Assembly: GCA_937871415.1 (NCBI GenBank)
Contig: CALMQD010000589.1
Location: 1-16,507, forward strand
DNA length: 16,507 nucleotides
From: an uncultured Phycisphaerales bacterium
GTDB taxonomy: Bacteria; Planctomycetota; Phycisphaerae; Phycisphaerales; UBA1924
Reading direction: 5' to 3'
Shown one piece after another: positions 1-7,090 of the stretch. The notes beneath the pieces are model-generated. The model saw only the letters and a program-made list of their open reading frames with translations. It did not search any database and had not been told where the DNA came from. The first letter of the stretch is position 1; each line of letters starts with the position of its first letter. A program made the position numbers and the translations under genes.

Positions 1-853
<853 letters not shown>

Positions 854-879
854 CCCCACGCTCCACGTTCGCCCCCGCT

Positions 880-915
880 CCAAAAACACAGCCGGCCCGG
901 GAGTGCCGGGCCGGC
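880..915 (-). terminator. Intrinsic terminator of the SRP RNA gene
   Basis: A 10-base-pair GC-only stem (GCCGGCCCGG pairing with CCGGGCCGGC) at 891-915, with a five-base loop, is followed on the minus strand by TGTGTTTTTG. This is the expected position just past the 3' end of the SRP RNA. On the plus strand no T run follows the stem, so it is a weaker candidate terminator for pyrB, whose stop lies about 40 bases upstream. Confidence 0.75.
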
Positions 916-918
916 GTG

Positions 919-1067
919 CCGGCTTGGGGGGTCGGTTTGGTCAACGGCCAGGTCACCGGCGGCACCGGATGACGGCCGCTTATGGCTGCTGCGGTCAAGC
1001 CCTGACCAGGTTCACGGGCCACCCGTGCACCGGGCCCGGCCGTTGACCAACACGACCAGCCCTGCCT
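919..1067 (-). ncRNA. ffs: Bacterial small signal recognition particle RNA (4.5S type)
   Basis: SRP RNA binds Ffh and directs ribosomes making membrane or secreted proteins to FtsY. The diagnostic helix-8 segment lies on the minus strand at 984-1007: GGUCAGG, a short apical loop, then GCAGCAGCC. It is flanked by a long closing helix in which 13 bases at 1038-1050 pair perfectly with 937-949. The stem continues after a 2x2 internal loop with a five-base-pair block (1053-1057 with 930-934). The gene ends just before an intrinsic terminator and starts just after a TAAACT box. The ends are set from stem and promoter positions and may be off by about 10 bases. Unlike most SRP RNAs, the apical loop does not read as GGAA. 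It is divergent from the folate gene. 6S RNA, often found beside that gene in other bacteria, does not fit the motif. Confidence 0.85.
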
Positions 1068-1074
1068 GCCCCGG

Positions 1075-1080
1075 AGTTTA
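1075..1080 (-). promoter_or_regulatory. ffs: Candidate -10 box of the SRP RNA gene
   Basis: The minus strand reads TAAACT here, about seven bases upstream of the inferred RNA 5' end. No convincing -35 hexamer is visible at 16-18 bases spacing. The call rests on position and on match to TAnnnT only. Confidence 0.5.
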
Positions 1081-1156
1081 GCCCTTTGGGCCGAACAAAG
1101 CGCGCGGCCGGGCGCGCCCGTCGGCGTTCTGGGCGTTCGCTCCCGGCCAAGCCCGC

Positions 1157-1162
1157 TACCGT
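1157..1162 (+). promoter_or_regulatory. Candidate -10 box giving a leaderless folate-gene transcript
   Basis: TACCGT ends six bases before the ATG at 1169, so transcription from it would start at or next to the start codon. No Shine-Dalgarno sequence is present and no clear -35 box is seen. This is inference from spacing. Confidence 0.45.
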
Positions 1163-1168
1163 GCCGGG

Positions 1169-1837
1169 ATGTCGAACGAGGGGCCAACTTCGCCGACCGG
1201 GGGAGACCCCAAGGGCGCGCTGCGCGAACGGATGAAGGGCGTGCTCAACGCCCTCTCGGCGGCGCACCGCCGGCGCGAGTCCGATGCCGTCACGGCTCAC
1301 CTCCTGGACTTCACAAGGGAACGCCTGCCCCGACGCGCGGGCGGAGGCGTGATGGTCTTCGCGCCGATCCGGCTTGACGGGCGCGGCCCGGAGATCGACA
1401 TCTCCGGCGCCGCGAGCGCGTGGATCGCGGAAGGGCGCGCCGTCGGCGTGCCCGACGTGGATTGGGCCTCGCGCACGATCCGGTGCGTGCGGGTGCGCGA
1501 CTGGGAGCGGGACCTGGAGCTGACCGCCCGCAACGCGCCGCTCGATGTGCGCACGCCGCGCCCGGGGCTGGAGGAGATCGCGAGCGAGGACCTCGGTCTC
1601 GTGCTCGTTCCCGGCCTGGCGTTCGATCGTTCGGGCGGGCGACTGGGGCGGGGTGCGGGTTTCTACGACCGGTTCCTGGCTTCGCTCCGCGCGGGCCGCG
1701 CCGCGGGCATGCGCGCTGCGCTCATGGGCGTGTGCTTCGAGGAGCAGTGGACCCAGCGCGTGCCGACGGAGCCGCACGACGTGCGCGTCGACTGGGTCGC
1801 GACGCCCCGCGGCATCGTGGACACGGCGTGCTCATAA
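1169..1837 (+). CDS. 5-formyltetrahydrofolate cyclo-ligase family protein
   Basis: This enzyme uses ATP to convert 5-formyl-tetrahydrofolate to 5,10-methenyl-tetrahydrofolate, returning a storage or inhibitory folate to the one-carbon pool. The 222-residue product is close to the usual length of about 180-200, with a short polar N-terminal extension. The family signature is plain at residues 147-170: VPGLAFDRSGGRLG followed by GxGFYDRFL, the glycine-rich phosphate/ATP-binding segment. The C-terminal EPHDVRVDWVATPRG matches the family's final strand. The ATG at 1169 is the only sensible start and has no ribosome binding site, but a TAnnnT box lies six bases upstream. The gene is divergent from the SRP RNA gene, and its TAA stop lies directly beside the stop of the convergent glycosyltransferase. 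Names in use include ygfA, fau and MTHFS; none is assigned here. Confidence 0.93.
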   Translation: MSNEGPTSPTGGDPKGALRERMKGVLNALSAAHRRRESDAVTAHLLDFTRERLPRRAGGGVMVFAPIRLDGRGPEIDISGAASAWIAEGRAVGVPDVDWASRTIRCVRVRDWERDLELTARNAPLDVRTPRPGLEEIASEDLGLVLVPGLAFDRSGGRLGRGAGFYDRFLASLRAGRAAGMRAALMGVCFEEQWTQRVPTEPHDVRVDWVATPRGIVDTACS

Positions 1838-4579
1838 GCCGCGATGACGCGAAGGCTGCTTGAGGCGTGTGTACAGCGCGTAGGGCGCGCTCGACTTGAC
1901 GCTCTCGATGAGCCGGAACGAGCGCGAAGCGCGGATGGCGCCGAGGCGCTCCTGCGGCGACTTCTTGACCTCGATCCTCTGCCAGTCCGCGAGGGCCGCG
2001 GCGCCCCAGCGGAGGCGCGCGTAGGCCCGGTACGGCGGCAGGGTCTTGATCGTCTGGATCGCCCGCCACGCCCTGGACGCCTCGATCTCCGCCAGTTCGC
2101 GGGCCGCGGCGGCCTGTGCGTTCTGCGCCGCCGCGAGATCGCGCGCGACGCGGTCCGCCTCGTCGCAGCGGGCTTTGTAGGGCCAGAGTTCCTCGTTGAG
2201 CGCGTCCATCCGCGCAAACTCGACCGCCTGCTGGGCCAGTTCACGCGCCAGGCCCGGCGTGAGCGTGTCGCGCGGGTCGCGTTCCTGGAGCTCCGCGGCG
2301 CGATCGAAGATCTCCAGCATGCGCCGGCGCATGTGATCGAGCTCGAAGTGGCGGGTGATGCGTTCGCGGGCCGCGGCGCCGAGCGCCGCGCGTCGCGCGG
2401 GGTTGATGACCAGCCCCGCCAGGGCGTACGCGTAGCCCTGGGCTTCGAGTTCGGCCGAGCCGCACTCGTCCGGGCCGGGCATGAGCACGCCGGTGCCCTC
2501 GTGCACCAGTTCGCGCTGCCCGCCGACGTCGGCGCCGAGCACCGCCAGCCCCGCCGCCATCGCCTCGTAGATCGACAGCGCGATGCCCTCCCACCGGCTG
2601 GGCAGGAAGAAGACGTCGCTCGCGGCCATGTACCCCGGCATCGCCTCGGTCGTCACCGCGCCCGCGAACACCACGTGGCCCGAACGCACCAGGTCGTGCG
2701 CATCGCAGTACGCGCGCGTCGCGCCCAGGAGTTCCCCGTCGCCGGCGACCAGCGCCACGAACCGCCCCGGCGGACGCTCCATCGGCGCGGGCATCGGCAG
2801 CAAGGCGCGGAGTTCGTCCGGCGGCAGGTCGCCCCGGATGCCGCGGCGATCGCGCTCGTCGTGCCAGTCCTTCCACGCCCGCTCGTGGGCGCGTCGCCGA
2901 TCGTCGTAGGTCCCGTGGGCGCGCTCGAACTCGTCGAGCCGGCGCCGCCAGTCCGGCTCGAGCAGATCCCGCACCCGCCGGATCACGTCGGCGAAGACCA
3001 GCGGCTGCTTCTGGGCGCACAGCCGCGCGGCGTAGAGCACCACGGGCGTGCCGTCGGCGATGCCGTTCTCGTTGCGCACCGCGTTCCGCCACGCGGGTTC
3101 CGGGCGCCAGCGCTGGGTGTCGGCGTTGATGTAGCAGACCTCGATGCGCTTCTCTTTCGCGCCGCGTTCCTCCATCCAGTCCTTCAGGTGCCGCGACACG
3201 GTGACGGAGAGGTCGAGCTGTTCCTGATAGCCCACGCCGGTCCGCGGGTGCCCCCCGTTCTTCCACCACGGCTCCTCCATGTGGTTGAAATCGAGGTAGA
3301 CCGGCTCGGGGCAGCGCTCGCGCAGGAAGGGGAGAACCTGGTACCCGAGGCGCGAGTTGGTGATGAGCACGACGTCGGGGCGCCGGCTCCGGATGAGGTA
3401 CTCGAGGAAGACCGGCGCGTCGGGCATGCGCAGGTAGTTGTGCGAGAGGAAGTAGTCGGGCGTGAGGCGCGCGAACTCGGCGAACCACTCGTTGCCCGCG
3501 CCCACCGGCGCGTACGCGCTCTCCTCGCCCCACATGGTCGTCGCGATCGTCACCTCCCACGGGCCGGTCCGGTCATCCCCGACGGTCGTGAGCGTGCGCG
3601 TCAGGTCGAGGTTGAAGCGGTCGGCGCCGCCCATCCGCATCCACGGGATCACCATCAGCAGGCGCTTGCGCGACTTGGTCAGGAGGTTTGCGAACGGGGG
3701 TTCGTCCCGCACCGACTCCATCGGCATGTGCCATCCGCCGTCGGTCGGCGGGAACCAGCCCGAGCAGACGCGCGGGCAGGCGTGGCGCAGGTGGGCGCGG
3801 AAACGCTCCAGCCCGCGTGACGACGCCAGGTTGTGCCAGTCGGCGTGCTGGTTGTCGCGACGCCGGTACCAGTCGAGGTACTCGTTGATCGTCCCGCCCC
3901 AGTGCCCGTGCTCGGCGAGCCGAAGCCAGAAGTCCCAGTCCTCCATGCCGCCGCGGATGGTCTCGTCGAACCCGCCGACGGCCTTCCACGCGCTCCGCCG
4001 CACCATCGCCGTCGCCGTCGCGAGGTTCTCGTCGACGAACGCCCGCCCCTCGTGGAACCCGCGGTCCCAGAGGTACCGGTCGCCCGCGAAGCCGACGGTC
4101 TTGCCCTTGACGAACGACTCGTGCGGACGCGAGTGCAGCCGCCACGCGCACTTCTCCAGCGTCGTCGGCTCCATCAGATCATCGGCGTCGATCTGGAACA
4201 CCAGGTCGGACAGCGCGTGCCGATAGCCCGTGTTGCGCGTCGCGGCGAGGCCCAGGTTCTTCTGGTGGTCGATGACCCGCACACGCACGCCCGGGCGGTC
4301 GAACTCGCGCTCCATCGCGCGGAAGGGCTCGAGCAGCGCCAGCGACGCGGGGTCCGTCGAAGCGTCGTTGATGATGATCCACTCGATCTGCTGAAGGCTC
4401 TGGCCCAGCACGCAGCGCGCCGTTTCGAGGAAGACCTCGTTCACGTTGTAGAACGGCGTGATCACGCTCACGACCGGGCGAACGTCGGCCCCGACCGGCT
4501 TGGCCGGCGCGTAGCCGAAGGCCGGGCGGTCCTTGGACGCGGGCGTCAGGGCGTAGTCTGGGCGGCGGGGGTCGATCAT
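1832..4579 (-). CDS. Two-domain glycosyltransferase (GT2 then GT4) with duplicated C-terminal motif
   Basis: The 915-residue protein is probably cytoplasmic or at the inner membrane face and probably builds surface glycans from nucleotide sugars. Residues about 35-275 form a GT2 (GT-A fold) domain: VSVITPFYN, WIIINDAST, the metal-binding DADD at 131-134, then GGFDETI and EDWDFWLRLAEHG. Residues about 307-765 form a GT4 (GT-B fold) domain: LLMVIPWMRMGGADRFNLDL, VVLYAARLCAQKQP, LVAGDGEL, and the donor-binding E-x7-E (E664, E672) in RWEGIALSIYEAMAAG. A charged insert at about 540-605 separates the GT4 halves. An Ala/Glu-rich, probably coiled segment follows, then two copies of an ASRxxR...PYxxYxRL motif 50 residues apart (833-857 and 883-907). 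The ATG at 4579 is preferred; a GTG at 4627 would add 16 residues, but a TACCCT box directly abuts it, so a transcript from that box would begin downstream of the GTG. The sugar and acceptor are unknown. Confidence 0.9.
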   Translation of the reverse strand: MIDPRRPDYALTPASKDRPAFGYAPAKPVGADVRPVVSVITPFYNVNEVFLETARCVLGQSLQQIEWIIINDASTDPASLALLEPFRAMEREFDRPGVRVRVIDHQKNLGLAATRNTGYRHALSDLVFQIDADDLMEPTTLEKCAWRLHSRPHESFVKGKTVGFAGDRYLWDRGFHEGRAFVDENLATATAMVRRSAWKAVGGFDETIRGGMEDWDFWLRLAEHGHWGGTINEYLDWYRRRDNQHADWHNLASSRGLERFRAHLRHACPRVCSGWFPPTDGGWHMPMESVRDEPPFANLLTKSRKRLLMVIPWMRMGGADRFNLDLTRTLTTVGDDRTGPWEVTIATTMWGEESAYAPVGAGNEWFAEFARLTPDYFLSHNYLRMPDAPVFLEYLIRSRRPDVVLITNSRLGYQVLPFLRERCPEPVYLDFNHMEEPWWKNGGHPRTGVGYQEQLDLSVTVSRHLKDWMEERGAKEKRIEVCYINADTQRWRPEPAWRNAVRNENGIADGTPVVLYAARLCAQKQPLVFADVIRRVRDLLEPDWRRRLDEFERAHGTYDDRRRAHERAWKDWHDERDRRGIRGDLPPDELRALLPMPAPMERPPGRFVALVAGDGELLGATRAYCDAHDLVRSGHVVFAGAVTTEAMPGYMAASDVFFLPSRWEGIALSIYEAMAAGLAVLGADVGGQRELVHEGTGVLMPGPDECGSAELEAQGYAYALAGLVINPARRAALGAAARERITRHFELDHMRRRMLEIFDRAAELQERDPRDTLTPGLARELAQQAVEFARMDALNEELWPYKARCDEADRVARDLAAAQNAQAAAARELAEIEASRAWRAIQTIKTLPPYRAYARLRWGAAALADWQRIEVKKSPQERLGAIRASRSFRLIESVKSSAPYALYTRLKQPSRHRGL

Positions 4580-4754
4580 GCGGCGTGGTTGTTGCGGACT
4601 CGGCCCGGTGGTCTGGACCGAAGGCACAGGGTATTCGTGGAACGAACGGTCGTCCCCTCAAACAAGCGGGTGCGCGGCGATGGGGAGCATCGGTCAGGCG
4701 CGCCCCGCGCCGTCAACTTCCGGGCGCCCTTGGCTCACGAAGCCCCGGCCCCGA

Positions 4755-5123
4755 CTACGACGCCGATTCACCCAGCACCTTGGGCACGGCGAAGTAGGGC
4801 CCGATCCTCGCGGGCGCAAGCGCCCGAAGCCGCTCGAGGTCCTCGGGCGCGGGCAGCGCCCGCGCCGCGTCGTCCCTGAGCACGTTACCGCCGGGAGGGC
4901 TCGTTTCGCCCGCGGCGCAGCCGTTGTCGGCGACCGACTCCAACTTCCGCAGGGTTTCCATGAACCCCAGCACGGCGGAGAGGCGCACGCGGGAGTCGTG
5001 CACCTGCTCGTCGGAGAGTTCCAGCCGCGCCAGGCGCGCGATCTTCCGCACCTGCTGTTCGCTGAGTCGGGCGGGGCCGTCCGGAGCGTCGTTGGGCCCG
5101 GGGGTTGGCGCGGGTGTGCTCAC
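4755..5123 (-). CDS. gatC: Aspartyl/glutamyl-tRNA amidotransferase subunit C
   Basis: GatC is the small subunit of GatCAB, which converts misacylated Glu-tRNA(Gln) or Asp-tRNA(Asn) to the amide form; it wraps and stabilises GatA. The 122-residue product has the family pattern VRKIARLARLELSDEQV at about residues 25-41, VLGFMETLRKLESV in the middle, NVLRDD (the conserved LR-D-D segment) and the typical ending YFAVPKVLG. It is slightly longer than the usual 95-100 residues because of a Pro-rich N terminus. The start is GTG with no ribosome binding site. A TACAGT box six bases upstream suggests a leaderless message. gatA and gatB are not in the window. The downstream glycosyltransferase on the same strand starts 175 bases later and is probably separately transcribed. 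Identification is strong. Confidence 0.93.
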   Translation of the reverse strand: MSTPAPTPGPNDAPDGPARLSEQQVRKIARLARLELSDEQVHDSRVRLSAVLGFMETLRKLESVADNGCAAGETSPPGGNVLRDDAARALPAPEDLERLRALAPARIGPYFAVPKVLGESAS

Positions 5124-5129
5124 GGTCGG

Positions 5130-5135
5130 ACTGTA
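5130..5135 (-). promoter_or_regulatory. gatC: Candidate -10 box for leaderless gatC
   Basis: The minus strand reads TACAGT, ending six bases before the GTG start codon of gatC. The spacing puts the transcription start at the start codon. No good -35 hexamer is seen. It lies in the short region between the divergent gatC and flippase genes. Confidence 0.5.
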
Positions 5136-5224
5136 TGGATCGTGAGCGGCCCGGGCCAGAATCCGTTGCGCCGGATGGGGCCCGAATCGAACCCGCCGAT
5201 GGATGGGGCGTAAGCGGATCGCCG

Positions 5225-6922
5225 ATGGAGGGAGAGGATCGGTCCGGTTTCCGGGCGGCGGGAAGTTCGGTCGTCATGCGCCAGTCCACGCGGCTCATCC
5301 TCAATACCGGCGCGACCTACGCCCGCATGGCGCTGACGGTCGGCATCGGGCTGCTGGTCACACGCTATGCGCTCCGCGGCCTGGGCGAGGTGGACCTGGG
5401 CATCTCCGGGCTGCTCCTGGCGACCATCGCCTGGGTCCAGATCCTCACGGACTCGATCATCCAGGCCTCCGACCGGTTCTTCGCCTTCGAGCTGGGCAAG
5501 GCCGACCACGGCCGCCTGCGGCGCGTCTTCGCCTCGTCGCTCGTGCTGCTCCTGCTGACGGCGGGGCTGGTCGTGGGCGTGGGCGCGGCGCTCATGCCGT
5601 TCATCGTGGACCTGCTGCAGATCCCGCCCGCGCGGGCGGCCTCGGCGGAGCGCGCCCTGCTCTTCACGGCCCTCATGTCCGGGTTCGCGGTCGCCGGCTT
5701 CCCGTACCGCTCGATGTTCACCGCGCACCAGGAAATGGTCTTCATGTCGGCGGTGGAGGTGAGCGAGAGCGTGCTGCGCCTCGGCGCGGTGCTGGCGCTC
5801 CTGTTCATTCCCGGCGATCGCCTGGTCATCTACTCGGCCCTGCTCTTTGCGCTGCAGGTGCTCGTGAGTGTCGGCGTTGCGCTGGTGAGCATGAAACGGT
5901 ACCCGGAGACGCGCGTCTGGCCGACCGCCGCGTCCGGCGCGATCATCCGCGAGATGGCCCACTTCAGCGCGTGGAGCGTGCTGGGCACGCTCGCGCAGCG
6001 TCTTCGCCTCTCGGGGGCGCCCACGGCCCTGGCCCGGGTCTTCGGGCCGGTCCACAACGCCGCGTACCAGATCTCCTTCCAGGCGGGCAGTTACCAGTTC
6101 CAGTTGGCGCAGGCCATCTTCCGCGCGGCGCGCCCCGCCGTCACCCAGGCCCACGGGTCGGGCAACGAAGCGCTCTCGCAGCGCCTGGCGATGCTCACGA
6201 GCAAGTACTGCGGCTGGATGGTCGTCGCCCCGCTGGTCCCCGTGCTCGTCGAGACCGACATCCTCCTGAAACTCTGGCTCGGCAGTTATCCCGAGTGGAC
6301 GCGGGAGTTCGTGCGCCTCATGTGCGTCGCGATGGCCCTCCCCTGGCTCATGGCCGGGACGCAACTGCTCATCCAGGCCTCCGGGCGCGTCAAGGCCCTC
6401 ATGATCTGCTCGCTGGTGTGCGAGGGCGCCGGGCTGGCGGCGGGGTTCTTCTGGTCGCGCGCGACCGGCGACCCCTCGAAACTGCTTCTGGCCAGCCTGC
6501 TCGGCGCGTTCGCGAACGTACTGCTCACCGCCGGCTGGCTGGGGCGCGCCGTCCAGTTGCACTTCGCCCGGTACCTGCGCGACGTGCTCGTGCCGCTGGG
6601 CCTGTCGATGGCGCCGGCGACCGCCATGGCCCTCGCGATCCACTGGGCCGTGCCCGACACTTCGCCTGCCCGGGCCTTCGGGCGGCTGATCGCCGTGTGT
6701 GCGGCGTACTTCGGCGGGTTGGCGCTGGGCGTGTGGTTCCTGGGGCTCTCGAAGGACGAACGCGGGCACTTCCAGCGCGTCGGCGTCGGCATCGCCTCTC
6801 GATTGCCCGGACCGGTCAAAGGTGTGGGGCTCAGGCTCATCGGCGGGCAGGAAGCCCCGCCCACCCGGGCGTCGCTCGAAACCCTCGGCGACGATCCCGC
6901 CGCCCCGCCTTCCGAAGTCTGA
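5225..6922 (+). CDS. Polysaccharide flippase-like multi-spanning membrane protein (Wzx/MATE-type)
   Basis: The 565-residue protein is a likely inner-membrane exporter of lipid-linked saccharides. Hydrophobic segments repeat along its length, for example MALTVGIGLLVTRYAL, LVLLLLTAGLVVGVGAALM, LGAVLALLFI, LVIYSALLFALQVLVSVGVA, LLLASLLGAFANVLLTAGWL and LIAVCAAYFGGLALGVWFLG, consistent with about 12-14 helices. The N-terminal RLILNTGATYARMALTVGIG resembles Wzx/O-antigen flippases, as does the early GLGEVDLGISGLL. The C terminus is a polar tail of about 50 residues. The ATG at 5225 is chosen because earlier in-frame starts run into gatC; the ATG at 5276, directly before the first hydrophobic helix, is a good alternative. 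The gene is divergent from gatC and 168 bases ahead of the hopene cyclase. A glycosyltransferase lies nearby on the other strand. The substrate cannot be read from the sequence. Confidence 0.8.
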   Translation: MEGEDRSGFRAAGSSVVMRQSTRLILNTGATYARMALTVGIGLLVTRYALRGLGEVDLGISGLLLATIAWVQILTDSIIQASDRFFAFELGKADHGRLRRVFASSLVLLLLTAGLVVGVGAALMPFIVDLLQIPPARAASAERALLFTALMSGFAVAGFPYRSMFTAHQEMVFMSAVEVSESVLRLGAVLALLFIPGDRLVIYSALLFALQVLVSVGVALVSMKRYPETRVWPTAASGAIIREMAHFSAWSVLGTLAQRLRLSGAPTALARVFGPVHNAAYQISFQAGSYQFQLAQAIFRAARPAVTQAHGSGNEALSQRLAMLTSKYCGWMVVAPLVPVLVETDILLKLWLGSYPEWTREFVRLMCVAMALPWLMAGTQLLIQASGRVKALMICSLVCEGAGLAAGFFWSRATGDPSKLLLASLLGAFANVLLTAGWLGRAVQLHFARYLRDVLVPLGLSMAPATAMALAIHWAVPDTSPARAFGRLIAVCAAYFGGLALGVWFLGLSKDERGHFQRVGVGIASRLPGPVKGVGLRLIGGQEAPPTRASLETLGDDPAAPPSEV

Positions 6923-7090
6923 ATCCGTGTTGCCGCGACGGCGCCTCGCACGGCCGACGCGAACCCCGGTTGTTCGAACGAATCATCAAGTCCGTATCGC
7001 ATCAAGCCGCGCCCGCGGCATTCGGGGCCTGTCCGGACCGGCCCATTCTCGCCCGGGTTTTTCCGGCGCGGGGTCTACCCTTCCTCCCGC

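Noticed and set aside
919..1067. 6S RNA (ssrS), which often neighbours the cyclo-ligase gene
   Set aside because: The region carries the SRP-specific GGUCAGG and AGCAGCC blocks and lies divergent to, not upstream in line with, the folate gene.
4580..4754. Possible small gene or RNA between the glycosyltransferase and gatC
   Set aside because: No start with ribosome site, no strong hairpin with T run and no recognisable RNA motif; nothing beyond possible promoter elements is visible.
6923..7090. Terminator or regulatory RNA between the flippase and shc
   Set aside because: Only a short TTCGAA palindrome and GC-rich sequence are seen; no stem followed by a T run.
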